Position numbers and translations under genes: made by a program. Of a DNA stretch of 64,000 nt, positions 15,712-24,751 are shown in pieces. The DNA is taken from NCBI GenBank assembly GCA_965237445.1, contig OZ250142.1, positions 806,001-870,000 of the forward strand. Reading direction: 5' to 3'. The notes beneath the pieces were generated by a model. It did not search any database and was not told the DNA's origin. It saw only the letters and a list, made by a program, of their open reading frames with translations. The DNA is from G963668185 sp965237445 (GTDB lineage Bacteria; Chloroflexota; Dehalococcoidia; Lucifugimonadales; G963668185). Each line of letters opens with the position of its first letter. Within the stretch, counting starts at the first letter, position 1.

Positions 15712-15799
15712 TGGCGGAGGGGGTGGGATTCGAACCCACGTTCCCTTTCGAGATTCCTGTTTTCAAGACAGGCGCCTTAAGCCGCTCGGCCACCCCTCC
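15712..15799 (-). tRNA. tRNA-Ser (anticodon TGA)
   Basis: Acceptor GGAGGGG pairs with CCCCTCC; discriminator G and an encoded CCA follow. The anticodon stem CCTGT/ACAGG encloses loop CTTGAAA with anticodon TGA, reading UCA serine codons. The long variable arm expected for a class II tRNA and a GGTTCGAATCC T-arm are present. 88 nt including CCA. Confidence 0.96.
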
Positions 15800-16014
15800 T
15801 TAATGTTTGCGCGTACGTGAATCACACCACTCCTGCGGCACCCTGGGCGGGCCTAAATCCTAACATAGAGGCTGCCCGGCCAACCTGCGTCCGGCGGTTT
15901 GACGCAGTGTTTGGCAAGTCTTAGAGTTAGCTGCAGGCATATTTGCCGTCAGTCAACATACATTTCCCCAGCCCCGATTGAGAGTCGGGATGCTGTAAGA
16001 AGGACACAAGCACC

Positions 16015-17184
16015 ATGCGGATCACTCTCTCGCTAATCAAAGCGGACGTTGGCTCTATCGGCGGCCACACGATGCCATCCGCAAGGATGATGGCCTCCGT
16101 GCGCGAAGAAACGGCAGACGCTATCAGGCGCGGGCTGCTGATCGACGCATTCGTTTCGCACACTGGCGACGACATAGCCATCCTGATGTCGCACACCCGA
16201 GGAGAGGACAACACTGAGATCCACCAGTTCGCGTGGGACTCGTTCATTAAGGCCACGGAGATAGCCCGCGAGTACGGCCTGTACGGGGCGGGCCAGGACC
16301 TGCTGGTTGACGCACCTTCCGGAAACGTCCGCGGCGCAGGCCCGGCCGTAGCGGAGATCGAGTTCGATCACACGCTGGCCGCACCCAGGCCGGCGGAGTC
16401 CTTCTTCATGCTGGCGGCCGACAAGTGCGGGCCGGGCGCGTATAACCTGCCGATGTTCCTGGGGTTCGCAGACCCGATGTACTGCGCCGGGCTGATGCTG
16501 CCCCAGATGATCGAAGGCTTTACGTTCCACGTCATAGACATGGAAAACACTGGAGGCGACAGCATCCTTGAGCTGCACACGCCTGAGGACTACTACCAAT
16601 TGACATCGCTGTTGCGGGACAACGAGCGGTTCGGAATTGACTCCATCTACTCCCGCACCCACGGCGAGAAGGCGGCGGCGATCTCAGCGCAGCGCCTGCA
16701 CTCGATCGCTGGTACATACACCGGCAAGGACGACCCGATAGCGCTGGTGCGCAACCAGGGTATCTTCCCCGCGCCGGAGGAACTGACTTCGCCATACGCC
16801 AAGGCGCACTATGTCGGCGGCGATGCCAGGGGCTCGCACGTGATGCCGCTCATGCCGGTGGCCCTGAACACGCCGGTAACGGGCATCTACTGCCTGCCGC
16901 TGGTCTCATGCGTCGGGTTTTCGCTTAGCGCGGAGGGGTACTTCTCAGACTCTCACATAGACTTCTTCGACAATCCCGCGTGGGATGAGGTCCGAGCGCT
17001 GGCGCAGCGGAAGGGCATGGAGATGCGCAGCCAGGGCTGGTCCGGCGCCGCCATGCTTCCGTACACGGAGCTTGAGTACGGCGGCTTCCGCGATACTGTC
17101 GGCGGCCTGCTCCAGCGCTTCGCATACCGCAACGGCAGCAAAGCGAAAACCGCAACCGCTGTCTCCGGGGACGGGGACGACTAG
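16015..17184 (+). CDS. fbp: archaeal-type fructose-1,6-bisphosphate aldolase/phosphatase (class V FBPase)
   Basis: 389 residues, normal for the family. Bifunctional gluconeogenic enzyme that condenses triose phosphates and dephosphorylates FBP. Signature stretches: TLSLIKADVGSIGGHTMPS at the N-terminus (metal-binding Asp and His), SHTGDDIAILMSH, YGAGQDLLVDAPSGNVRG, and EFDHTLAAPRPAESF. The catalytic Tyr/Lys loop regions (Y-x-x-G-x-E/D; CGPGAYNLP) are in place. This enzyme is typical of Archaea and deep-branching bacteria, including Chloroflexi. The Ser/Asp-rich end is variable. rdgB follows after 15 nt. Confidence 0.95.
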   Translation: MRITLSLIKADVGSIGGHTMPSARMMASVREETADAIRRGLLIDAFVSHTGDDIAILMSHTRGEDNTEIHQFAWDSFIKATEIAREYGLYGAGQDLLVDAPSGNVRGAGPAVAEIEFDHTLAAPRPAESFFMLAADKCGPGAYNLPMFLGFADPMYCAGLMLPQMIEGFTFHVIDMENTGGDSILELHTPEDYYQLTSLLRDNERFGIDSIYSRTHGEKAAAISAQRLHSIAGTYTGKDDPIALVRNQGIFPAPEELTSPYAKAHYVGGDARGSHVMPLMPVALNTPVTGIYCLPLVSCVGFSLSAEGYFSDSHIDFFDNPAWDEVRALAQRKGMEMRSQGWSGAAMLPYTELEYGGFRDTVGGLLQRFAYRNGSKAKTATAVSGDGDD

Positions 17185-17199
17185 GCTCTTACCTCGGAC

Positions 17200-17835
17200 G
17201 TGGGCCATGCATCGCCCGAATTGCCGCCACTGCTGGTGGCGACGCGCAACAGGGGCAAGCTCGCGGAACTCGAATGCATGTTGCATGAGGCGCCTTACCG
17301 GCTGATCTCGTTGGATGAGATCGGACTGGACTTCGATGTGGATGAGACGGGCACGACATTCGCCGAGAATGCCATGCTAAAAGCAACTACGTACGGCGAA
17401 GCGGCCGGGCTTCCCACGCTTGCGGACGACTCAGGCCTAGAGGTGGACGCGCTAGGCGGAGCGCCCGGCGTATTGTCGTCGCGCTACGCAGGCGAGGGGG
17501 CCAACGACGGCGATCGCATCGCGCTGCTGCTACGCAACCTCGCCGACCATCCCCAGGAGAACCGGACAGCCCGGTTCAGATGCGCCATCGCAATCGCCCT
17601 ACCCAACAACGAGGTACACGTGGTCGAAGGCGCTGCGGAGGGCACAATCACGAACGACCCAAGGGGTGAAAACGGCTTCGGCTACGATCCGGTGTTCTTC
17701 CTGCCGGAAATTGGAAGGACGATAGCCGAACTCCCAAATGAGCACAAGAACAGGCTAAGCCACCGAGCCGAAGCAGTTCAAAAGGCGCTGCTAGTGCTGC
17801 AGCGCATCGCGGACGGCAGCCGGGAAACTACCTAA
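17200..17835 (+). CDS. rdgB: XTP/dITP diphosphatase (RdgB/HAM1 family)
   Basis: 211 residues. Removes non-canonical purine triphosphates (dITP, XTP) from the nucleotide pool. Family motifs: LLVATRNRGKLAELE at the N-terminus, TFAENAMLKA, LADDSGLEVDALGGAPGVLSSRYAG, GFGYDPVF and ELPNEHKNRLSHRAEA. Start GTG at 17200; fbp ends 15 nt upstream, suggesting co-transcription. It converges with rho. Confidence 0.95.
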   Translation: MGHASPELPPLLVATRNRGKLAELECMLHEAPYRLISLDEIGLDFDVDETGTTFAENAMLKATTYGEAAGLPTLADDSGLEVDALGGAPGVLSSRYAGEGANDGDRIALLLRNLADHPQENRTARFRCAIAIALPNNEVHVVEGAAEGTITNDPRGENGFGYDPVFFLPEIGRTIAELPNEHKNRLSHRAEAVQKALLVLQRIADGSRETT

Positions 17836-17871
17836 AGGGGCGCTTCGAAGTCAGGTCCGAGTGCTTCGGCC

Positions 17872-19143
17872 CTACATATCCTTGGCAAGGCTGTTCAGGA
17901 ATTCTTCGTTGCTCCTTGACTTCCTCATCCGTTCCACGACCTTGCCTGTGGCTTCGAGGGATTGCATACCGCCGTCGCCAGTGATCATGCCCACCATGCG
18001 CCTGAGCAGCCAGACCTTCTGCAGGGTACTGCTATCCAGCAGCAGCTCTTCGCGTCGCGTGCTACTGCGGTCGATGTCTATCGCGGGGAAGATGCGGCGC
18101 TCGGCTAGCTTGCGGTCCAGGTGCACCTCCATGTTTCCGGTGCCCTTGAACTCCTCGTAGATAACATCATCCATGCGGCTTCCCGTTTCCACGAGACAGG
18201 CAGCCAAGATCGTGAGGCTACCGCCTTCCTCCGTGTTTCGGGCTGCGCCAAAGAAACGTTTCGGCGGATAGAGAGCAATGGGATCGATACCGCCTGACAG
18301 GGTACGTCCGCTCGTGGGAACGGCAAGGTTGTAGGCTCTGGTCAAGCGGGTGATGCTGTCGAGCAAAATGACGACGTTCTGACCACCCTCGACCAATCTC
18401 TTTGCGCGCTCCAACACGAGTTCGGCGACGCGACAGTGATCTTCCACCGGCTCATCGAACGTGGAACTGAACACTTCGCCATTTACGGAGCGCCGCATGT
18501 CGGTTACTTCCTCAGGACGCTCGCCGATGAGGGCTACCATGAGGACGATATCAGGCGCGTTTGCGGATATGCCGTTGGCGACATCCTTCAGAAGCGTTGT
18601 CTTGCCCGCTTTGGGCGGCGCCACGATCATGCCGCGCTGGCCGCGTCCTATCGGCGCAAGCAGGTCGATGAGTCTGGCGGAAAGTTTGTCGGATTCCGTC
18701 TCCAGCTTGATGCGTTCGAGCGGAAAGATCGGGGTAAAAGACTCAAATGTCGGCCTGTTGCGCGCCTTCTCAGGCTCCAAAGTGTTTACCGCCTCTACAC
18801 GGACCAGACCGAAGTATCGCTCCCCGTCCTTCGGCGGTCTTACTCTCCCTGTCACTCTGTCACCAGTTCGGAGGCCGAACCTGCGAATCTGGGACTGAGA
18901 CACGTACACGTCTCCGCCTCCCGGGCTCGACCCATTCTGTCTGAGGAACCCGTAACCGTCATTGACGATTGAGAGCACGCCGTTGGCCATGGCCTGCCCG
19001 TCCTTCTCCGCGTAAGCATGGAACACTCGCATCAAAAGGTCCTGGCGTCGCGGATTCGAGCCGTTCCCGTTGAGCACTCCCAGGCCCTCAGCGGCCTTGC
19101 GCAGCTCTTCGTTGGACATGGCCTGAAGTTCGTTGAGATTCAT
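17872..19143 (-). CDS. rho: transcription termination factor Rho
   Basis: Hexameric RNA helicase that terminates transcription. N-terminal Rho-N helical bundle (MNLNELQAMSNEELRKAAEGLGV), cold-shock-like RNA-binding domain (GFLRQNG...DVYVSQSQIRRFGLRTGD), Walker A GQRGMIVAPPKAGKTTLL, Walker B VVILLDSITRLTRAYN and the Q/R-loop areas. The start is set at ATG 19143 because GGAG lies 6-8 nt upstream; an ATG 24 nt further up has no ribosome site. 423 residues. fsa follows the opposite way upstream on the same strand (35-nt gap), so pyrG, fsa and rho may share transcription. Confidence 0.97.
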   Translation of the reverse strand: MNLNELQAMSNEELRKAAEGLGVLNGNGSNPRRQDLLMRVFHAYAEKDGQAMANGVLSIVNDGYGFLRQNGSSPGGGDVYVSQSQIRRFGLRTGDRVTGRVRPPKDGERYFGLVRVEAVNTLEPEKARNRPTFESFTPIFPLERIKLETESDKLSARLIDLLAPIGRGQRGMIVAPPKAGKTTLLKDVANGISANAPDIVLMVALIGERPEEVTDMRRSVNGEVFSSTFDEPVEDHCRVAELVLERAKRLVEGGQNVVILLDSITRLTRAYNLAVPTSGRTLSGGIDPIALYPPKRFFGAARNTEEGGSLTILAACLVETGSRMDDVIYEEFKGTGNMEVHLDRKLAERRIFPAIDIDRSSTRREELLLDSSTLQKVWLLRRMVGMITGDGGMQSLEATGKVVERMRKSRSNEEFLNSLAKDM

Positions 19144-19177
19144 CTGTTTCTCCGGTTTGTACCTCATTTGCGGCGAG

Positions 19178-19846
19178 TCACTCGGTATTTTGACCGGCCG
19201 CCCTCTCCCAATCTTGGGTAAAACTATCCAGTCCTGCAGTAGTCATTGGATGTTTGACCATCTGCTCTAACACTTTGAAAGGAATTGTGGCTGCGTGCGC
19301 TCCTGCCAACGCCGCATTAACGCAATGCAATGGGTGCCTGATACTGGCCGCGAGAACTTGAGTCGGCAGATCGAAGTTCCCGAGGGCCTTTACTATGCTG
19401 GCCACTACTCCGATACCGTCGTGTCCCGCATCATCCAGTCTGCCGATGAACGGACTAACGTAAGTTGATCCAGCCTGGGAGCCTAACAGGGCTTGGTTCA
19501 CCGAGAAGCACAGCGTCTGATTGATTTTCACGTTCTCTCGCGACAATTGTGACATGGCCTGGAATCCAGGCCCCGTGCTTGGTAGCTTCACGACAACGTT
19601 AGGGTGCCATTGGGAGATTCCCCAACCCTCCTCGATCATGGCCTCAGCCTCTAAACTGACGACCTCCACAGAAATGGGGCCGTCCACAATCTCACAGATT
19701 TCCAACACCGAATCTCTGTAAAGGCTTGCTGTACCAATACCTTCCTTGGCGGCCAGAGATGGGTTGGTGGTTACTCCGGAGATCAGGCCAAGCTTGGATG
19801 CCTGACGGATTTCCTCGAGGTTGGCGGTATCCAAGAAGATACGCAA
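19178..19846 (-). CDS. fsa: fructose-6-phosphate aldolase/transaldolase-like protein
   Basis: 222 residues, the short (MipB/TalC) transaldolase type. FLDTANLEEI and SGVTTNPSL at the N-terminus, the Schiff-base lysine in NVVVKLPSTGPG, then TLCFSVNQALL and SPFIGRLDDAGHDG. Such proteins act as F6P aldolase or as transaldolase, and sequence alone cannot separate the two reliably. TTG start with GGAG 9 nt upstream. Together with the class V FBPase it covers hexose-phosphate carbon rearrangement. Confidence 0.9.
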   Translation of the reverse strand: MRIFLDTANLEEIRQASKLGLISGVTTNPSLAAKEGIGTASLYRDSVLEICEIVDGPISVEVVSLEAEAMIEEGWGISQWHPNVVVKLPSTGPGFQAMSQLSRENVKINQTLCFSVNQALLGSQAGSTYVSPFIGRLDDAGHDGIGVVASIVKALGNFDLPTQVLAASIRHPLHCVNAALAGAHAATIPFKVLEQMVKHPMTTAGLDSFTQDWERAAGQNTE

Positions 19847-20028
19847 GTGGGGACTCCTCTGACTATATCACAATGGGCCGGTTTCTCTGCATTTCAACGA
19901 TTTCGGCGACTACCTGTCGAATGCCCAGGGAGCGCGGCGGGCGCGAGAACTGATCGAGTCAATTCGTGGCCGGAGGTGTTTGCAATGCGACTCTGCCGCT
20001 ACCGGTAGGACGGGCAGGTTACTACATT

Positions 20029-21669
20029 CTATCCCCGTATAGGCAATTCATGCTGTCCGCCCTCCCTGAGGACGTCCTTTGCCACGCCCACGAACTTGCG
20101 GAACAATGGATGCGGCCGGTCGGGCCTCGATAGGAATTCAGGATGGAACTGGACCCCTAACATGAACGGATGCAGATCACTGTGCAACTCAGCGATTTCT
20201 ACGAGCCGCCCGTCAGGGGAAATCCCACTGGGACTGAGACCAACCTGCTCGAGGGCCTCCATGTAGGCGTTATTGAACTCGAAGCGGTGCCTGTGGCGTT
20301 CAAGTACCTGATACCTTTCGTATGCGGCGTACGCGCGGGTGCCCTTGACCAGATCGCATGGATACACGCCCAGTCGCATCGTGCCGCCCATGTCGGTGAC
20401 CGACCTCTGGTCAGGCATCAAGTCAATCACGGGATCAGGAGTATTGGGGTTGAATTCCGTGGAGTTAGCTTCCGGTCGCTCGAGCAGGGAGCGCGCGGCT
20501 TCTATGACCATGACCTGCATCCCCAAGCACAGACCGAAGTAAGGCACCTCATGGCTCCTAGCGTAAGTGGCGGCGCGCACCATGCCTTCTATACCCCGAG
20601 GGCCGAACCCTCCAGGCACGACTATGCCGGAAGCGCGGCTCAGCAGCCGGTCCGGCCCATCAATCTCGATTTGCTCAGAGGATATCCACTCCACTTCTAC
20701 ATCCAAGCCGTGAGATAGGCTGGCATGGTGGAGTGCTTCTTTTACCGATATGTACGAATCCTCCAGGTCGACGTACTTGCCGACGATTGCAATTGGCACG
20801 GTCTCTTTGGGTTCCGTGATTTGGTTGACCATGGCACGCCAGTCGACCATGTCGCGCTCAGGATCAGGCAACCTCAGCGCCTCTCCTACTAAACGGCCCA
20901 GGCCTTCGTCCTCGAGAATCAACGGTACCTGGTAGACGGTGTCGGCAGTCGGAAGCGAAATGACCGCATGTAGCGGTACGTCGCAGTGGATGGATATCTT
21001 GCGTTTGATGTCGTCTGGGACCAGTTCGTCGCTCCGGCAGATTATCAGGTCGGGCAGAATGCCGATGCTGCGAAGTTCTCGAACGCTGTGCTGAGTGGGT
21101 TTAGTTTTCAGCTCACTTGTGGAAGAGATGATCGGCAGGAGAGTAACGTGGATGTAAACCACGTTGTCCCTACCCACCTCATTGCGCATCTGGCGTATGG
21201 CCTCAAGGAACGGCAGACCTTCGATGTCACCCACTGTGCCGCCCACTTCAACGACAATTACTTCGGCCTCGCTTTCTGCGGCAAGACGGTTGATCCTAGC
21301 CTTGATCGCATCAGTTACGTGCGGAATTGTCTGGATCGTCGCGCCCAAAAACTCGCCTCGCCGCTCCTTGGACAGGATCTCGCTATAGATCTGGCCAGCG
21401 GTAACGTTAGAGAGATGAGTCAGGTTTACGTCTATGAAGCGCTCGTAGTGTCCGAGGTCCAGATCGGTCTCGCTCCCATCGTCCGTAACGAAGACCTCTC
21501 CGTGCTGGTAGGGAGACATGGTTCCCGGGTCGACGTTCAAGTAAGGGTCGAGCTTCATCAGAGACACGGAGATGCCTCGGCTCTTCAGCAGCCGGCCTAT
21601 GGAGGCCACACTGATCCCCTTCCCAACGGAACTAACTACGCCACCAGTGACGAATATGAACTTAGCCAC
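20029..21669 (-). CDS. pyrG: CTP synthase
   Basis: Glutamine-dependent UTP-to-CTP amidation. N-terminal synthetase domain (AKFIFVTGGVVSSVGKGI, KLDPYLNVDPGTMSPYQHGEVFVTDDG) and C-terminal class I glutamine amidotransferase with nucleophile Cys in PYFGLCLGMQ and His/Glu in GVQFHPEF. The GTG at 21667-21669 gives VAKFIFVTGG, the family start, and 546 residues; an upstream TTG at 21723 would add an 18-residue extension without similarity. Ribosome site is weak. Confidence 0.96.
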   Translation of the reverse strand: MAKFIFVTGGVVSSVGKGISVASIGRLLKSRGISVSLMKLDPYLNVDPGTMSPYQHGEVFVTDDGSETDLDLGHYERFIDVNLTHLSNVTAGQIYSEILSKERRGEFLGATIQTIPHVTDAIKARINRLAAESEAEVIVVEVGGTVGDIEGLPFLEAIRQMRNEVGRDNVVYIHVTLLPIISSTSELKTKPTQHSVRELRSIGILPDLIICRSDELVPDDIKRKISIHCDVPLHAVISLPTADTVYQVPLILEDEGLGRLVGEALRLPDPERDMVDWRAMVNQITEPKETVPIAIVGKYVDLEDSYISVKEALHHASLSHGLDVEVEWISSEQIEIDGPDRLLSRASGIVVPGGFGPRGIEGMVRAATYARSHEVPYFGLCLGMQVMVIEAARSLLERPEANSTEFNPNTPDPVIDLMPDQRSVTDMGGTMRLGVYPCDLVKGTRAYAAYERYQVLERHRHRFEFNNAYMEALEQVGLSPSGISPDGRLVEIAELHSDLHPFMLGVQFHPEFLSRPDRPHPLFRKFVGVAKDVLREGGQHELPIRG

Positions 21670-21965
21670 GTAGCCAACTCGTTCCGAGTTCAAAGGCAGT
21701 TTTGGGGCTGCGACGGGCAGCAAGTTGAAGGCGTTCCGTGATGCCGGAAGAGACCTGGAAGGAGAGAGAAGTGTACAGTAGTACGGCCGCCGAACTTAAT
21801 GGGCCGCTCACTAGTCACGCACCTAGGAGTTTCGAGCCTTCTGGGGATGCACCGGGGCCGACCTGACCATCTCCTGAGGATGCCACAGTATATGGCCCGG
21901 TTCGGCAGCCTGTCAACGAGTATCACCCGCCCCCCGGCAAGCGTGGATACCTAAGCTGAGCACGC

Positions 21966-21971
21966 TATAAT
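21966..21971 (+). promoter_or_regulatory. candidate -10 box (TATAAT) for moaA
   Basis: A perfect TATAAT sits 33 nt before the chosen moaA ATG (22004). No good -35 is seen at 17 nt. Its position argues against the upstream TTG at 21971 as a start. Confidence 0.45.
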
Positions 21972-22003
21972 TGATTCGCGATCCAATTGGAAAGTACCAT
22001 TCC

Positions 22004-23038
22004 ATGACAACCGGCAACCTATCCTCGAACAACATGAGAGATGTCTTTGGCAGGCCCTTGAGGGACCTGCGAATCTCTGTGACCGACCGCTGCAACTTCC
22101 GTTGCACCTACTGCATGCCGGCGGAGATCTTTGGCGAGCGGTACCAGTTCTTGCCAAGGAACGAACTCCTGACCTTCGAGGAGATGGCCAGGCTGGTAAG
22201 GCTGCTGGTGAGGCTAGGCGCAGTGAAGGCGCGCGTCACCGGCGGCGAGCCGCTAGTGCGGAAAGACATCGAGAAGCTCATCGAGTCGCTCGCTCAAGTC
22301 GATGGCGTTGAAGACCTGACAATGACCACCAACGCCTATCTGCTCCCCTCCAAAGCTGACAAGCTGCGAGACGCTGGGCTTGACCGCCTAACCATAAGCC
22401 TGGACACGCTGGATGACGAAGTCTTCAAGAAGATGAACGGTCGTGGATTTGGTGTGCACACCGTACTTGCGGGAATCGAGGCGGCGGAGAGAGCGGGATT
22501 TGGACCAATGAAGATCAATTCCGTGGTGCAGAAGGGTGTGAACGACCACACAATCGTCGATCTCGCACGCTACTTCAAGGACCGCGGCCACATAGTCAGG
22601 TTCATCGAGTACATGGACGTGGGCACTCTGAATGGATGGCAAATGGACGATGTGGTGTCAGCCGAAGAGATACTGGCTGAGATCGACTCAGAGTTGCCGA
22701 TCGAGCCTGTGGAAGCCAACTATCTCGGAGAGGTGGCGACGCGATACCGATACAAGGACGGCGGAGGGGAGCTCGGCGTCATAGCGTCCGTAACCAAGCC
22801 GTTCTGCGGCGACTGCACGAGGATGCGCCTCTCCCCCGAAGGAATGCTGTTCACATGCCTTTTCGCTTCACGAGGCACGGACCTGCGCCAGCCTTTAAGG
22901 GAGGGCGCTAGCGACGATGAGATCGAGGCCATCGTGCGGGCAACCTGGGGAGCCAGGATTGACCGGTACTCTGAGGAGCGCGCTGCGATGACGGGGCCTT
23001 CACCAAAGAAGGTGGAGATGTACCACATCGGCGGCTGA
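22004..23038 (+). CDS. moaA: GTP 3',8-cyclase MoaA (radical SAM)
   Basis: First step of molybdenum cofactor synthesis: rearranges GTP to 3',8-cyclo-7,8-dihydro-GTP with MoaC completing cPMP. Radical-SAM cluster CNFRCTYC at the N-terminus; second 4Fe-4S site CGDCTRMRLSPEG...C at the C-terminus; GEPLVRKDIEKLI substrate loop; ends in HIGG, the conserved C-terminal Gly-Gly. ATG 22004 chosen (GGAAAG upstream). It is immediately followed by the rnhA/moaC frame, so MoaA and MoaC are linked. Confidence 0.96.
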   Translation: MTTGNLSSNNMRDVFGRPLRDLRISVTDRCNFRCTYCMPAEIFGERYQFLPRNELLTFEEMARLVRLLVRLGAVKARVTGGEPLVRKDIEKLIESLAQVDGVEDLTMTTNAYLLPSKADKLRDAGLDRLTISLDTLDDEVFKKMNGRGFGVHTVLAGIEAAERAGFGPMKINSVVQKGVNDHTIVDLARYFKDRGHIVRFIEYMDVGTLNGWQMDDVVSAEEILAEIDSELPIEPVEANYLGEVATRYRYKDGGGELGVIASVTKPFCGDCTRMRLSPEGMLFTCLFASRGTDLRQPLREGASDDEIEAIVRATWGARIDRYSEERAAMTGPSPKKVEMYHIGG

Positions 23039-23085
23039 GGCGATTGGCCGGACCGGCCGATTCCGACACATGGGAAAGTGATCCG

Positions 23086-24060
23086 TTGTCAACAGTAGAG
23101 ATATACACGGACGGCTCGTGCTTCTCGAACCCCGGCCCCGGAGGGTGGGCCGCGATTCTAGTAATGGAGGGCGAGCAATGGTACCTCTCGGAAGGTGAGC
23201 CTCGAACCACGAACAACCGCATGGAGATGACGGCTGCGATCGAGGGACTGAGAATTGTGCCCGAGGACAGAAAGGTCCATGTGTTCAGCGACAGTAAGTA
23301 TGTGGTGAACACGATGACCCTGGGTTGGAAGCGCAAGAAGAACCTGGACCTCTGGGAACTCCTGGACGGCGTGGCAGCCAAAAGAGATGTGACGTGGACT
23401 TGGGTAAAAGGACATTCGGGACACGCCTTTAACGAAAAGGCGGATCTGTTGGCACGCAGAGAGGCGGGCGCTTACGCTAGAGGCGGCAGACGGACGAACG
23501 TAGATAGAGAGTTGAGGCCTCAGAGACTGCCTGATTCACTTGCGCTAGAGGACGAGGAGCATGACCGTGTCGGAAGTCACGCCGACTCTGAACTCACGCA
23601 CGTAGATCAAGAAGGCAGGGGTAGCATGGTTGACGTTGGCGGAAAGGCGCCTTCGGACCGAATGGCAGTGGCGAAGGGCAATGTACGGATGGCTCCCGGG
23701 ACACTTGCGCTGATTAAGGAAAACGCAATCAAGAAAGGCGATGTTCTCGGCATCGCTATGGTCGCCGGCATCACGGGCGCGAAATCGACATCAACGCTGA
23801 TCCCGCTGTGCCATCCACTGCCCTTAGACCAAGTTACCGTCGAGTTCGAGTTGGACGAGGCGGAATCATCGGTCGAGATTACGGCCACCGCCAAGATCTA
23901 CGCAAAGACGGGGGTTGAGATGGAGGCGTTGACAGCCGTGAGCGTTGCAGCATTGACCATCTACGACATGTGCAAGGCGTCCGACAAGAAGATGAGAATC
24001 GAGGGCGTACGGCTTGTGCGCAAGACTGGCGGACGAAGCGGTGACATCGAGCTCGAGTAA
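23086..24060 (+). CDS. rnhA-moaC: RNase HI - MoaC continuous reading frame (fusion or frameshift-joined genes)
   Basis: Residues ~1-145 are RNase HI (IYTDGSCFSNPGPGGW, NNRMEMTA, FSDSKYVVN, GHSGHAFNEKAD: the DEDD active site is intact). The C-terminal ~150 are cyclic pyranopterin monophosphate synthase MoaC (ELTHVDQEGRGSMVDVGGK, KKGDVLGIAMVAGITGAK, LIPLCHPL, YDMCKASDKKMRIEGVRL). Start TTG 23086 gives LSTVEIYTDGS; a TTG at 23044 is also in frame. Warning: an ATG at 23561 in another frame, with GAGGACGAGG upstream, reads MTVSEVTP; one extra base near 23583-23585 would join it to (D)SELTHVDQEG, a normal MoaC start, and would end RNase H at a TGA. So this may be two overlapping genes with a 1-base deletion. 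Confidence 0.85.
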   Translation: MSTVEIYTDGSCFSNPGPGGWAAILVMEGEQWYLSEGEPRTTNNRMEMTAAIEGLRIVPEDRKVHVFSDSKYVVNTMTLGWKRKKNLDLWELLDGVAAKRDVTWTWVKGHSGHAFNEKADLLARREAGAYARGGRRTNVDRELRPQRLPDSLALEDEEHDRVGSHADSELTHVDQEGRGSMVDVGGKAPSDRMAVAKGNVRMAPGTLALIKENAIKKGDVLGIAMVAGITGAKSTSTLIPLCHPLPLDQVTVEFELDEAESSVEITATAKIYAKTGVEMEALTAVSVAALTIYDMCKASDKKMRIEGVRLVRKTGGRSGDIELE

Positions 24061-24117
24061 GTTGCCACTCCGCAGATTGTCGTCTGATAGCTATCGTTCA
24101 GTTTTCTTCAGTCTCCG

Positions 24118-24726
24118 ATGTTAGAGCGACTACTCGACCGCCTAAGGAGCCGACAAGACGCTCCGGAGTTCGCGGTCGTCGGTCTGGGCAATCCTGGCAG
24201 CGATTATGCTGAAACTCGTCACAACGTGGGGTTCCACTGCGTTGACCATATTGCGGAACAGCAAGGAGTGCGTACGCAGGCCCGCGGCAAGCACTACCTG
24301 GCCGAAGTAGTGACTGTGGAACTGAAGGCCGTGGCATTGACCAAGCCACTGACATATGTAAACAAAAGCGGGCTCGCAGTGCGTGAGATTACGTCAAAGT
24401 ACAGCCTAAAGCCGTCGGACATACTCGTCATCTACGACGATATGGACCTGGACCCGGGCGTGCTCCGGATTAGGCCGAAAGGCGGCAGCGGCGGGCACAA
24501 CGGCATCAAGTCAATCATCGATTGCCTGTCCTCGCAGGAGTTCCCCCGCGTGCGAATTGGAGTGGGAAGGCCTCCTCGTGGTGGAGCGGTGAAGCACGTT
24601 TTGGGGCGCGCCTCGAAGGTGGACGCCGAGCTCATCGAGGAAGGTATCAAGCGGGCCGCCGACGCGGTGTCGGCAGTGCTTGCGGAGGGAGTGGACGCGG
24701 CCATGAACCGGTTCAACCGCAGTTGA
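24118..24726 (+). CDS. pth: peptidyl-tRNA hydrolase
   Basis: 202 residues. Releases tRNA from drop-off peptidyl-tRNA. Motifs: VVGLGNPGSDYAETRHNVGF with the catalytic His, KPLTYVNKSG with the substrate Asn, VIYDDMDLDPG with the catalytic Asp, and KGGSGGHNGIKSII. The ATG at 24118 adds ~15 residues before the usual FAVVGLGNPG, common in this family. It lies 57 nt after the moaC stop. Confidence 0.96.
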   Translation: MLERLLDRLRSRQDAPEFAVVGLGNPGSDYAETRHNVGFHCVDHIAEQQGVRTQARGKHYLAEVVTVELKAVALTKPLTYVNKSGLAVREITSKYSLKPSDILVIYDDMDLDPGVLRIRPKGGSGGHNGIKSIIDCLSSQEFPRVRIGVGRPPRGGAVKHVLGRASKVDAELIEEGIKRAADAVSAVLAEGVDAAMNRFNRS

Positions 24727-24751
24727 AAGGGTTCAGGTAGGCCGCACAGCT

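Noticed and set aside
20029..21723. pyrG start at 21723
   Set aside because: TTG giving an 18-residue leader without similarity; GTG 21669 starts exactly at the family N-terminus.
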